Shown piece by piece: positions 11,401 to 23,900 of a stretch of 64,000 nt of DNA. Location: positions 186,001 to 250,000 of the forward strand of contig NC_089193.1 of assembly GCF_947507565.1 (NCBI RefSeq), written 5' to 3'. The stretch comes from Oscarella lobularis (taxonomy: Eukaryota > Porifera > Homoscleromorpha > Homosclerophorida > Oscarellidae). The notes below the pieces were generated by a model. The model saw only the letters and a list, made by a program, of their open reading frames with translations, was not told the origin of the DNA and did no database searches. How positions within the stretch are numbered: position 1 is the first letter of the stretch; each line of letters opens with the position of its first letter. The position numbers were made by a program, and so were the translations under genes.

Positions 11401-14400
11401 GAGTGCTTAGAAAAAAATACTACTTTGCTAAACTTTGGCAGTATGTACTTGGAGTTGCATGCGTAAAGCAGACACTAGCCTTCTCCTTAGAACAACTGTC
11501 TAATTTCCAAACACTTTTGGTCGCAGCCACACAATCTTGTACGTTCTGCAAAGACGAATTCTTATCATCTTCAAACAAAGTCCAGTTAACATAGACTAAA
11601 GGTGAACCGTCAGACCAAACATAAAATCCCTCATTAGATACATCATTGAGTCCAATCCATGCCTCATCCTCTTCCTTAAAAAGGAGCAAACTTAGCTCGT
11701 TCTGCTCTTGAATCGAAAGAATTCTGGCAAGAGAGCTTCTCGTCTCCGCGATTTCGCAGTCTGCCAAGGAATCCTGCCACGTCTTCCTTTCAGATATACG
11801 TTTGAAGCAAGACCGAGTTCCAAGCTTTGTCCAACCGTTTGGACACGAGTAAACATCTATAAAAAAAATCAGAAACAAAATCCTCCCTAAGGTGATTAAA
11901 GTACTGACAACGAAGGGACAAAGTTTGAGGTGACGGTGACGCCAATATATCCAATTCATTCCGAAATCCTAAAGAAGATGAGTACCATATTTACTCTAAT
12001 AGAAGCCGCCTTCTAATAAACGCCGCTCTGTGACAGACCCTTGCTAAAGCGTGTAAGAGCGTGAAAGAATGGTTTTCAAACGCAATCCCGAAACATATTA
12101 ACGCCGCGGCTTTTATGAGAGTAAATACGGTAAATAAGAATGGATTTTCGTACCTGTGAGATTACTTTTACAGACGTATTGAGCCTTAGCAGAGCAGTTT
12201 GAAACAGACCAAACAAACTCACGCCCGTCTGATCCCAATAAAACGCAACCCTGGTTTTCTCCCTTTGGGTATGCTGGCTCATACTTTCCCCACTTGGTGA
12301 AACTGATGGGAGATGCATCAAGCCATATGAAAGCTTCTTGCGCAGACGTATCATTGTAAAACAAGCCTGTCCAATAGAGTGATCCCTGAACAGGTGACGT
12401 TTCTTTTGCAACGAAAGCATTTTCGAATGCGTTTCTTATTGAAACTAGTGAAGCATTGCGACTACTGCACTTTTCAATCTGAGCAACTTTTTGTGAAACC
12501 GGCTCATCTTTGGAGAAATAATAGCATGCGCTCTCGAAGTAGAGTTCATCTGTTCTGCACCGATCATCTTGTAACGGATCTGATTCCAGACGAATTCCGT
12601 TATCCATATCCCCTAGAATAAGAATGAAAGAAGATATTGACAAGGCAAGGTCTATCATTATAAGAGTATCGCGCTATATCTTACGGAGAGAAACTTTGCA
12701 TAAAACGTCTTTTCTTTTAAAGCAATCGGCCGTCTTCCAATACCCAGTACGAACGTCCATCGCAACGCAATTAAAATTAGTTTTTGGTTCTTCAGTAGCC
12801 CACAAGACGTACCTGAAAACGCATGAATTATAAAATAATTCACTGCAAGCTCCATCACAGACACCTCAGAGGTTCTTCATTGATCCACTTGAACGCACCA
12901 TCATCTTCTCGTCTCAATCCAACCCAAACATCTTCCCCCCACGAATAGTCAACAAGAAGTGAAAATACAAAAGCTTGTTCGTGTGGACTGCTGATGCTAG
13001 CGCTGTTAATAGGTCCGCATCCTGCTTCTTCCAAATCTTGGTCATACATATTCCAATACATAGACGAAACAGCGTAGCAATATTCCCCATAGAGAACCCA
13101 TTGCGAGGGACAATCTAAAAAAGTCAATAATTTTACTTATCAACTAAATCATAAAACTGCATGGTTTACATTCATTTTTCTTGCAAACTGCAACAGCCTT
13201 CCTACACGAATGATTTTGCGGTGACATGTGCTCACAATCATGGAGCGACAATTCGCTTCCGTTGCAAGCAACTGTCAGAAACGAATGATTTTGATTTAGG
13301 CTTCTTGGAGTTGATTCTAGGCGCTCCGATTGCGCTGAGGCTGCCTTTGCAAAGCCCAATTGGCGACAGACAACGTTAGCTTCTGTTAAATCCCATTTGT
13401 TGCGTTCGCCGCCGCAGATATTGGTCCACGTGTCTTTGTAAAAAACTTCAACATTTCCCTCTTTTTCTTTTGTCGTATCAGCAGTATTAACCAGTCGCAC
13501 TTGCCACTCTGCGTTGAAGCACTTCATTGCTAAAACATAATTACAGAAGGAGAAAAAGAAAGTGCACTCTGCCAACAGTGAATCCAAGGAAAAACAGGCT
13601 GGGAGAATAGATTCAGAATGCGAATAACGAAGGCTTTCTTCAGATGAACGTCTTGAGCTGTATCCCAAATGCTTGCAAAAGAAATTTGGAAAAAATATAT
13701 TAGAATACGAGCCACAAGCAAATCTCCAATTTCCACTTATCCCTATCTGCAAAATACCCTCGCTGGGCACTGAGCCATTTGCAAGTCGCACCTCAAGAGA
13801 ATATTTTCTGCTGGATTGGCAATAAATAAATAAATCCGAATTGCAGGTCACTCGTTCGTATGAGCAACCGATAGTATTTTCATTCCACATACAGTCGACA
13901 GAAAAAGAATTGTTCCCTTTGTTTCCTTCTCCAGAGTGATTCAAAGCACGAGTAAACAAAACATCAGGGTACCCGAAATGACGACAGACTGCAACTGCCG
14001 TTTGACTGACATTGACACCGCTTTTCGCCATACCCACGCGTCTCCAAGCACCATCAAGAAAAATTTCAAGGCGACCGCGATTGGGGGTAACGCCGTCGAC
14101 AAGTTGCAAATCAGCTGTCATCAGCTCTGAGAATTGAAAAACGGTATGCATTAAAATTAAACTGCGACAACAATCAAGCCTCACTTTTTGGTTTCTCGCA
14201 GATAAATCTATTTGTAGACGAACATGGTACGGACAGCCAATTAATAATGGAACCGGTTGATTTCCGGTTAGGAACGATGGTCGTACATAGATCGTCTTCG
14301 CAGCGTGCGTTCAAACGTTCCCAGTTCGAATAGACAAACGGCGATTCGTCCGACCACCGATAGCTGTAGACACCTCTTGCTATAGGCGAACTAACTAATC

Positions 14401-16782
14401 CGATAAAAAATGCTGTGTGTCGATGCCAATCATCTAAATAATCCCTGAGTGCTACATCGTCTTTATCGATTGACCATAGATGTGCTTCCTGTTTAGAGCA
14501 GTTTTCAGCTGCTTCAGACCAACTCAAAGGCTGTGTCGAAATTTTCAGGCACGAAGAAAAATAACAAATCCAGCCAGAATCACACTCTAAAAAATTCTTA
14601 GAATTACGTGGGACATTTATAGTAACTACTATTTGCGTTTTTGGCATCCTTTATATTAAATTTGAGCAACGGTTAGTATTTTCTCTTTCTAAAATTGTAG
14701 TGTAGCACTGCAATTTACAGAAAGTTTTTAGCATTCCGTTGCAAGACGTAGATAAAGTTTTGTTGACAAGTTTTCTCCCAGCTTTCTCGCATTCAAGTAG
14801 CAAAAACAAGAGGTATACTAAACACGTTACATAAGAACATGAACGTTTAATCAACATAACTCCACTTAAAAATTAGTAAATATTTGTATATAATATTCAT
14901 TTGAATACATAAATAAATATTTTGTAAGAAGGTGCTTAGTAGAAGCAAAAGACGTAGCTTATGAACACAAGTTAATAAGATTTAGTTAGTAGAACCATGC
15001 ATATATTTTAAGACACTAAAGTACATGAGTAAAAAGACCTCGCGTAGCTACTGAATGTATCAAAAGATACGGCAATAACGCATTGTAAAAACAAGAAAAG
15101 GACATAATACTGACCTACACAAGACTCCTGAAAGGCGGAATCAATTGCATCAGTAGAACTTGCAAAAACGATTGCAACAAGGAAGGAGACGAAGAGTAAT
15201 CGGTCACAATGAAAAGGCAAATTCACAACAATTTTTCGACGCCGGCGTCTATCGGACGAAGAAGCGGTTAGGCGACAGTTGATAGAGGAGTCCAGCTTCC
15301 GTAGATAAAGGTAACAAGAAAAAGAGACAAAAGTAAATAGAAGCGAAAAGAAGCCAATCATGGTTAAGGTAAAGGACGTCGTAGCTGGAAAAAAAGAAAA
15401 TGCTATGCGATACAAATATAAACAATCGGCATAACCTTGAACAGATAAGTCGAAAGAACTTAACTTCTCTTTGGCGTGGCATTCCAAAGCATCTGCATCG
15501 TAGAGAATGCGTCTGTCCTTATTTGCACGGACCCAAAGAAGCACAAGATGACATTGCAACGTACAAATTAAGAGAAATTGTGAGAGAGGCTAAAACCTGA
15601 TAATTGTAATGCTCTAAAAATAGCACCTCTCCCCCGTGACTTAAAAGTTGAGGCCGCCAGGGGCCATTCATATTCCTAAAAATTTGAATTCAACTATATG
15701 CAAAACACTTAAAAAATTTTCAACATCAAACCTATCATTGCAGTCATAGACACAGCCAGTTACTTGAGACTGAAGTTTAAGAAAATTGCGTTCGCTGCAT
15801 TTTAACGTTCCTTTAAATAAAGCAGAAACAAGAAATAAACTTTACGATGACAATATTTTTAAATAAAGCAGAAACAAGAAATAAACTGTACGATGACTAT
15901 CATTTACGAATAGCTAAAAGATGAAAAGAAATTAGTTTGTTACTGTCGTATATTGCTGCTTTGCCACTTTGAGTGTTACAGGAACGTCACGTTTATTTAC
16001 TAAAAAATCACATTCTCCTCTGCAACGTTGAGCGTAGAGCGCATCAGTTTCGATATACTATAGAAAATTAGCAGACTAACTTTAGACCATGCAGTAAAGA
16101 GAATTGCACTTTTCTGCTCGTAGAACAAATAGTTTCCCTTCTATCATGGCACATGACTGCGAGCCGAAAAGGAGCGCTTATTAGAGTGGTATATCTCTGT
16201 TATCCCACACTTCCGGTCTATACACCACTCATCCGGGTTAAAAGTAGTTGATCGCGTTCGAATTGGCGCTCCTGATGGGCTCGCAATCGCGTCCCATTAT
16301 ATAAACTAATTACACAACTACTATTTAAGGCACTCGGGCGGGGACTGACCCTCAGCCCACGACCCCGCCCTCGTGATCCCACTCGCCGTAGTTGTGTGAC
16401 ATATAGAAAGCAAATGCATTTTAACAGTGTATAGAATAATGCATTACGCGAAAAATTGGTATGCGATAACTTTATTAATTATTGACGAGCAGGAAGTAGA
16501 GAGATCCTGTGCGATAAAGTCCTCTAATGGAACTCAGAAGCATCTCCAGCACAGAGGAGGGTAGACGTAGCATTGTCTCTAGTTTTACGACTACGCGTTC
16601 ACATTGTACTGGTGGGAGGAGGAGAGTAGCCTGAAAAGCTTAACCACAATATAAAAACGTCTTCAGGTACTCCTACCTTGCAGATCAAAGTTCTCGCGCG
16701 GAAGATTCTCTGCGAGGTGAAACGCTTCACTGTAGCAAAGACAAACTACAGAAAAAAGCGCGAAGAGCACCACTGCTACCAT
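8435..16782 (-). CDS. Receptor tyrosine kinase A: CTLD-SRCR(3)-CTLD(3)-EGF-TM-kinase
   Basis: About 1,820 aa from at least 24 exons: 16677..16782, 15732..15810, 15597..15675, 15436..15517, 15115..15384, 14185..14586, 13170..14126, 12865..13114, 12695..12812, 12154..12612, 11449..11856, 11271..11393, 11064..11184, 10400..10999, 10017..10345, 9748..9926, 9595..9657, 9443..9542, 9305..9390, 9026..9240, 8933..8973, 8789..8884, 8435..8738. One exon between 14590 and 15110 is unresolved. Order: signal peptide, short Cys-containing ectodomain, two hydrophobic segments, CTLD, three SRCR, three CTLD, about seven EGF, TM, tyrosine kinase. Kinase motifs: GDGFFGVV loop, VACK lysine, HRDLACRN, DFGLTR, LPLRWMSIEA, so it should be active. 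The CTLDs lack EPN/QPD sugar-binding triplets. The tail has QYIDFDA and RYVVGSA tyrosines. Intron after 9595 uses a GC donor. Paralogue of B and C; ligand unknown. Confidence 0.85.
14590..15114 (-). other. Unresolved region of receptor kinase A between its N-terminal and first CTLD exons
   Basis: Gene B has at least one exon in the matching place, and a frame at 14651..14857 (contains CEKAGRKLVNKT) is open here, but no pair of splice sites gives a confident join. The AT-rich stretch 14870-15010 looks intronic. Confidence 0.4.
15812..15896. repeat. Short direct duplication, unit about 45 bp, two copies
   Basis: The string AAATAAAGCAGAAACAAG and following bases occur twice in a row (from 15814 and from 15859), ending in ACGATGAC. 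It sits in the intron just upstream of the second exon of receptor kinase A (acceptor at 15811). Confidence 0.8.
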
Positions 16783-16797
16783 TGCTGCAGGTAAGGG

Positions 16798-16814
16798 TGG
16801 CGCCGATCGACTAA
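16798..16814 (-). promoter_or_regulatory. 17-bp core block upstream of receptor kinase A start
   Basis: Reads TTAGTCGATCGGCGCCA on the coding strand and ends 15 nt before the ATG. The identical 17 bp lies 15 nt before the ATG of paralogue B (35896..35912). The rest of the two upstream regions is not alike, so the block is probably a core-promoter or 5'UTR element. No TATA box seen. Confidence 0.5.
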
Positions 16815-17061
16815 TAGCTCTTCAGGTGATGCAGCCCTTTTGTGATTGTCCGGCGTCACACGACGATGCAGTTAGCCAATCACGAACGATCCTCGACTGC
16901 ATCAACAGTGATAAAATAACTTCCACCGACACCACACCTATTTTTCTGCGAATCCGGCTAACCGTTGAGTCAATGTTCTTTCAATGCCATCTGTGTTTGT
17001 CTTTATCGTCATGGCAACTTGCATCTTTGAAACTACGAGTAGACGCGCGTTAGGACTCTAA

Positions 17062-17132
17062 CTAATCAACACTTGCCTTGGCCGTGCGAACAGGGCACGG
17101 CAGAGCAAAAACAGCCCAAACAACACGTTCAG
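17062..17132 (-). pseudogene. Degenerate copy of the NIDO signal-peptide exon
   Basis: Corresponds to exon 1 of the NIDO gene at 2904..2976. It reads MVPLNVLFGLFLLC then departs, because a short deletion after the hydrophobic core shifts the frame (FARPRQ in place of FAVNGQ). The GCAAGT donor is still present. No NIDO exons follow, so it is a stranded first exon. Confidence 0.6.
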
Positions 17133-17790
17133 GGGAACCATCTTTCTTCTTCTTTTCAGCAGATTTTTCAACAGTGTGCCGATTCTTTGATTTTCGTTCC
17201 CAGGTTTTTTTGAGGCACTGAGCGGAGAGAAATTGACTTACTGTGCGTATTCTCTCTCTGCCTGGCACGAAATGACAAACGCTCCAAGGAACGTCCGCAA
17301 ATGAAAACGCGCCGCAAATGAAATATTCTTATTAATTAAATATCCGCTCGTGCGCGGCTTCGAACAGGCAACAGTGTATTCGAGCAGATGATCCGGCCAA
17401 GAACAGCCATCATACGAACGTTCAAACTCAGACTCACGTGACGCTGCCATTGGGAACGATCCTCTGCATGCCGGTGATCGGCAGCGTGGACTCCGAGCGC
17501 CGTCCTTCAAATCATTGCACAGGATAATTCCTTGAGGGGCCTCGCTTCGAAGCGACAGACAGAATCGCTTAATTAGAAAAGGTCTTTCTAATTAAATTAC
17601 CTATAGAGTCGGAAGACAGCTGCAAGCTGCAAGGTAAGATAGGGATGAACGCCGCTACCATTGGGTACCAGGGAGCATTGAAGCTTACCTGCTTAGTCCT
17701 TTGAAGACACAGCTGCACGTATATACCGTAATACGTACTGCTGAGCGTATATACGGACGCGAGCGAGAGTAAGTAGGGCTCTTTCTGTTT

Positions 17791-18084
17791 TTATCCGGGT
17801 AAACGTTTGAGCTGCTTTCGTTCTAAAGTCTTCGACGAGCGACCTTTTAACGGCACTGCCACTTTTCGAATGGGATTCGAAAGGGATTCGAAGTGTTTTT
17901 GCGCGACAGGAACTATTTTCACGAAAGTGAGGCCCCCTAAGAGGTCTCGCCAACAGTTTTTCGAGTTGCAAACCAGAACGAAAGCCTTGCAGGCAAAAGG
18001 TAATCGCTCTGTTTGCAGGCAAACCAAAGGCCTAAACTCTGACTGACAGTCGACGGGTCTCATTGGCTTTCCATCGAGCAACAC
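17791..18084 (-). CDS. Hypothetical ORF in repeat A copy 2 (97 aa)
   Basis: Counterpart of the ORF at 3639..3887, in the same frame for about 60 residues (NCWRDLLGGLTF); the C-terminal end differs because of an indel. Family unknown; see the copy 1 entry. Confidence 0.25.
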   Translation of the reverse strand: MLLDGKPMRPVDCQSEFRPLVCLQTERLPFACKAFVLVCNSKNCWRDLLGGLTFVKIVPVAQKHFESLSNPIRKVAVPLKGRSSKTLERKQLKRLPG

Positions 18085-18785
18085 TCAAAGTTGTCCTTCG
18101 CTACTTCGAAGCTCGTCTTTCCTCTGTCGTGCGTCGGAGGCTATTCTCAGATGACGAGAAGCAAGCTTAGAGGTATGTCTGTCTTCAACTGTATTTATAC
18201 GTGTGTGCAATGTTCACAGCGATCGCCACGAGCAAAAGTCTTGTGGCCCGGGTGGCAGTGAACCCTCAAAAGGAGCCTCACCTCAACTATTGTTCCATGA
18301 ATAGCTGTCGTCTTCATGTTCTCTTATAGTATCTTCATGATCCTCTCCCTTAAAAATAATGGTAACGAACGTGAAATTTTAGTCAGTGTTCTTCCAACAG
18401 ACTAGACCCACGTGCCTGCAAATCTGAAAACACTCTAATAAGATGGATCTAATTCCTCGTAGGAGATGTAGCTGCCTCATGGCCTTCGGGCATGGCACGC
18501 ACGGGCCCTTACTGGATCTTCACATATTTTCCCCTATAGTCAGAGGGCGGAGGGCTCACAGTTTGACCTGATGACCGTATAGCAAATCAAGCAAAGCAAG
18601 CGTCGAACAGATTAAGAGACATACATGTACAACATGTACAACAAATTTTGCAGCACGCTTTCAATGTCACATTAATTATCTGAACTTCATAACATGAACG
18701 CGTCGTGAGTATAGTGGATCGGATCGTGCGATCTCGCCGGCCACTCAATATAGTAATTCAGGTTGCGAGGGTAGCGAACTTTGCA

Positions 18786-20880
18786 TTTGTTTATTCATTG
18801 CTTTATGGAAATTCTTAGACACATTAACGTGCCACGAATGCATGTGGAACTTAGATCAATAAAGCTCTATCGCGAATAGAAGCGTCACATATACATGCGA
18901 CTTCATGACAACGCTGTGCAGGCGCGCCTAAAGAAAAACTCTGACTGTTTTAGAAAAAGAGTTTTTGAATAGACACCTCGGCGTTCTCACTTAGGGAAAC
19001 GCCACCGCGACGATCGCTATATACGGATGTGTGCAAGAGAAGCCGCACATGCATATATATAGAACACATCTCAAGGGTGTCATAGAAAGTCTCTGTGCAA
19101 TCGAGCCTACCGACTTTTTTCAAAAGCAAGGGTGTCTCAAATAAAAGCGTCGATCGGCCTGTACCACCCGGCGACCGGATTAGGCGTTTTCAGTAGAGTG
19201 CTAACGTCAGTGGTAATCGCGCTAAAATAAATAAAGAGTCATTGCTCAACAGTACTACCATGCAGTCAGAGACAAAGGGAGTGCGGCGCGTTACGGGCAT
19301 GTTCCGCGGGAGGCTTCTATTATAATTTCGAGTCTTCTCTTCTGAGTTGCCCTCAGCTAAGTTCGCTTCGCTGCAATGCTAATTTACATATATTCATCAT
19401 GAAGTTTGCGGTCTCGATCTCTTGCTTTACGCCCCGCCCCCTTTTACTCGACTGCATGACTTCGTCACTGAAAGTGACAGGTAATTGTTCTAGATAATCA
19501 AATGCATGGTGGCTGCCTCATTCAAGCTCCAACACATTCTTTTTGACCACGCCTACACGCGCACCGTGGTGTTAGATCGAGCAATACATGCAATGTGAGT
19601 TTTGGAACCCAGCGTCGAATTATCGAGCAGCTGTTTGCATGTGGAAATCAAGAGAAGCGCATTCGCTCACCTGATGGTTTCGAAAGCTCACCTGCGCGTG
19701 GAGACGAATGCAGCGAATGCAGTCACTTTCAGGGCCGATTCAACAACGATTTAAGATTATTGTCATTCATTTTCAGGCTCCAGAGGAAGATTTGATTGTC
19801 GACATCGCGTAAAGATCGCGCAGTACAGAGATAAAAATCTCCACATCCGGGATTGTCCCTAGTTCATCGTTCGTTGCTCGCTTCTGTCTACAATGAGTTC
19901 TGTTGACGAGAATGGTAAGATGGTCGTCTGTCTTGTTACCGGAGCGACAGATGCATGCACTACTGTTGAACGGGTTCCCCAAACGCCTTTCCGAGGCATT
20001 ATACCCTTTATCCGCGCAACCTCGCCTTTCGTTTAGGAATCCTGCGACGCATTAAAGTCAAGACGTCTATGAAAGCGCGAAATTGTGCCAAACCCCACCT
20101 CATCACCAATTTCGCAACGAGATGTGCATTATAACTCGATTGCACTTCGTACAGGGCTTGCAGAAACTCGTCGCATCGACGATCGCGACCCTTTCGAAGT
20201 CGTGTTCAATGAGGCGCTTACTATATACTACTCAGCTAGGGAGCCAACCTGAAAGGCAACTGCGCATTGAGACAAATGCAGAGATGCTTGTATATAAATA
20301 TTTTTCACGAGAGCGCGCTGTCAGCATATGTAGCTGTGTCTGCAGACCGATACATCTTCCTATTTTAATTTTCTAGGCGCTGCTTTCTCTAAATCCTAAC
20401 TCTTCATGGTTAGCCTTCTGCTGTTGCGGTTACCCGTTCTCTTGGAAGTAGGGCGATAGCAGTTTGACAAAATTCGTGTGACTTACGCTTTATAGGGCTC
20501 ATTTCGTCGACGAATGATCGGACACCTATTACAATGCTTCTATTCATTCTTTCAGCTATTTTTATCTACATGCATGGCGCCAGGAGAAATTTAGCAAAAA
20601 GTGCTCAACACGCATGCGGGCTGGTATATATCAGAGATCCTTACTTGGCTTCAAACAGTCTTATCGGGTTGAAGCACGTACATCGATCAGCACAGTCAAA
20701 TTGAAGTTCTCAATCCAACCTCGAGTCTCGACTTTAGAGTTCTACATTTGAGGTGCGACAACGTATAGGTACGTTTTGTGATACGACACTGACTATATGA
20801 AACGCTGAATGAATCAATCGCATCGTGCTTGGGCCTGAAATCTTTCTCTCTGTTTATCTTTGTAGCGATTTAAGACGGAG
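18786..20880. other. Intergenic, no gene recognised
   Basis: Short frames only (for example 19595..19795 + and 20083..20376 +), none with splice signals and a recognisable domain. The stretch just before 20900 should hold the promoter of the sushi-tyrosinase gene; the transcribed-looking part from about 20830 is repeated at 48210 in the pseudogene. Confidence 0.5.
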
Positions 20881-20901
20881 AAGAATAAGTAACGACAAAG
20901 G

Positions 20902-23900
20902 ATGCATCTTTTCTGTCTCGTTCTGATGCTCACCGCTACTTTGGGCGGTTCTCTGGCACTGAGTACATCCTTTCTCACACCCAGTTAATCTTATCTGTAA
21001 CCTGCAGCGTTATCTTTTGTTCCATGCAGGATGTTTCAGACCACGTCCTCCCCGAAACGGCGACGTTCACGTTGTCAATGATACGGCGACGTTCTCGTGT
21101 AAATCGTCAGAAGGTTACGTTCTCTCGGGTTCGCCAACGTCAGTTTGTCAACCGGGCTCGTGGTATGGATTTACCTGGTCAAGCAAAGTCCCCAAGTGCA
21201 GAAAACGTATGGGTTGAACAATAAGAATGTACCTCGCAGCTCTAGAGTGTTGTTTAATTAGGATATTGCGCTCGTCTGCTTGAACCAGAGAACGGATGTT
21301 TGAACTTGACGCGTCACTTAGCGTTTTTTCGATGTCAGGACGGCTTTAGGCTGGTAGGAAGCAGAAATCGAACTTGCCTACATAATGGAACTAGCGCTGC
21401 GCATTGGTCTGGTTCGCCTGTTTGGTGTTCGCGTAAGGCTTTTAATTAATATCCTTAGTTAAGTGTTATGATTTTTACCCTCAGCTTGCCCTGCTCCTCC
21501 GGCGGTGAAACGTGGTTTTTTGGTTGAGGAGGACGTGCTGACGGCAAAGTACGCATGCAAGCGTCGTCACTCTATGATAGGAAATTCGACAACATTGTGT
21601 AATGCGTCATCGAATATATGGGCGTCTCCTCCAACGTGTGTGAAGACAGGTAAGTTCTCCTTTGAAGACTTTCATCTAAGTGCTACATCGTTTATTTCGT
21701 TAGTTTGCCCTAATCTGCATCATCCTTTAAACGGTGTTGCGCACTATAACAAGAAGTTATCGCAGGTGCACTACACTTGCAACCGGGGATATCTTTTGTT
21801 TGGCTCTCCGTACCGATCTTGCAATGAGACAACGGGCAAATGGTCAGGATCGAGGCGTTCATGCACCACATCAGACGGTACAGAAAATTCTTACTTAGAA
21901 CCCAACTGTACTTCTTTTTATAGCTACAAGTATGAGGCGCTTCAAACACTGCGGTGTTTTGGAACATCCTCTTCATGGGCAAGTGTCTTTCGACAAAGTC
22001 AGCTATACTAAACTCAAAGCGACGTACACCTGCAATCCTGGCTTTTTCCGTCATGGAAACGAAAAAAGAGTTTGCATAAGCTATCAGCAAAAGTGGTCAG
22101 GCTCTACCGCAAAATGCATTCGTGCGTGTGAAGATAACAGTTTAATTGAGTAGCTTTTATTGTGAGTGTCTAGCTTGTCCTCCCATAAGCGAGCCTCTGA
22201 GAAATGGTCGCGTGACAGTTTCAGGGAATCGTGCGAACTACACCTGCGATCATGGTTACAATTTGAAAGGGCGTACAAATCGGCGATGCAATCTACGCAC
22301 GCACCGTTGGTCTAATTCGCCTCCACGTTGCAAGCATTGTGAGGGCATAAGTACTTCTAACATAACTAGTGATGTCTCTTTTTTATTAATTCAACTAGTC
22401 TGTCGTCAACCGAATTCTCCGCGTCAGGGATCAGTTTTGATTGACGGTTTCTTTGCCAACTATTCATGCATTTCTGGACACCGACTTGTTGGGCCATCAT
22501 CAATACGATGTGTATCAGGAAGATGGGTGTCTGATCCTCCCTGTTGTGTTCTAGGTAAGGTAAAGGAAGATAGATTTGCGATGTTACATGCTTACAGTAT
22601 AACTTGCATAGGTTGCTCAACTGATCTTAGTATAGAGAACGGCAATGTCTACATCAACGGGTCGGTTGCAGTGTACAGCTGCAAATCTGGCTACAGGCTC
22701 GCAAAGGAAAGCAAACGACACTGTAAAAAGATTTCCTGGAGAGATTCTTTTTACTGGGATTCTTTACGCGAGCCTTGGTGCACTCGTACGTGTTTAGCGA
22801 TTTATAGAGCTTTGCAAGTTACTTTTAATTTGTTATACATTAGGCTGCCTAAAACCGGTTGCACCTAATTATGGACGCGTAACGGAAAGAGAAAATGAAG
22901 CTACGTACGATTGCGATTATAAATTTGCTTTGCTCGGCGCAGAAACTCTCACCTGCACTGAATCAGGAAAGTGGTCGGCTCCTGCTCCTGTTTGCAAGAA
23001 GCCAAGTAAATTTTTATTGTAAAATCAAGATCACGTTATTGTCTGTTAATTAATATTTTAGAGTGCGGTTTAGTAAAAAGAGATTATACTCAGCAAGTAG
23101 CCTACTCAGAGTTTAATGGAACTTGGATAGCGACGTTCACATGTCGATATGGTCAGAATTTATTTGGAGATGAAAAGAAGTTCTGCAAGGGGAACGACAC
23201 GCGGTGGCGTGGTTCAAACTTTGACGTTCAATTGCCTACATGTTCACGTGCGAATCTCATCTTGCAGTCGATTTAGTCACGTATCAAATGGCATCTTTTT
23301 GTAGGCTGCCCTATTTTGGAACTTGACAACGGCAACGTGGTTCAGGATGGCGTCAGTGCTACGTATTCTTGCAACGTCGGTTTCAGACTTGATGGAAGTC
23401 GAACTAGAACGTGCGGCAAATATTCCGGAGAATGGAGTGGATGTCCACCTGTTTGCTCTAATTCCTCTGGTATTTGATAATTGTGAAATAACATATTATA
23501 GAGTGGCTTTGTAGAAGATGGCCCAGGTGACGCGTCTGAAGAAGACTTCTACTTAACATGCTGCTCTCCTCCTAAACCACCTAATGGATCGGTAGTCCTA
23601 ACATCTCCACGAAAAGGCGTACGCGTGGCAAAATACATCTGCGACAGCGGCTTCAGATTGAAAGAAACGCGTAATACACAAGAGTGCAGTTCTTCATTGA
23701 ATTACTGGTTACCATCGTTCGAACCATCGTGCTTATCAAGTAGGTATACGCTTATCGATCATAGATTAAGTTGAACCACTTTGCCGCAGCGTGCCCGTCT
23801 CTCTCAAATCCGCGAAATGGAGAAGTTCTGGTCAATGGATCGCGAGCAGTATACTCGTGCCATGCTCCGTTTATACTATACGGAAACAAGGAGCGGCTGT

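Larger units (their letters stand above)
17033..18785. repeat. Dispersed repeat A, copy 2
   Basis: Same orientation as copy 1 (2868..4730), high identity with scattered small indels, including a 35-bp insertion near 17372 and shortened tracts. It ends inside the kinase-like relic sequence; unrelated DNA follows from about 18786. Confidence 0.75.

Noticed and set aside
13161-13379. Plus-strand ORFs inside receptor kinase A (13161, 13936, 12379 and others)
   Set aside because: All lie antisense to SRCR or CTLD exons with conserved Cys patterns; shadows.
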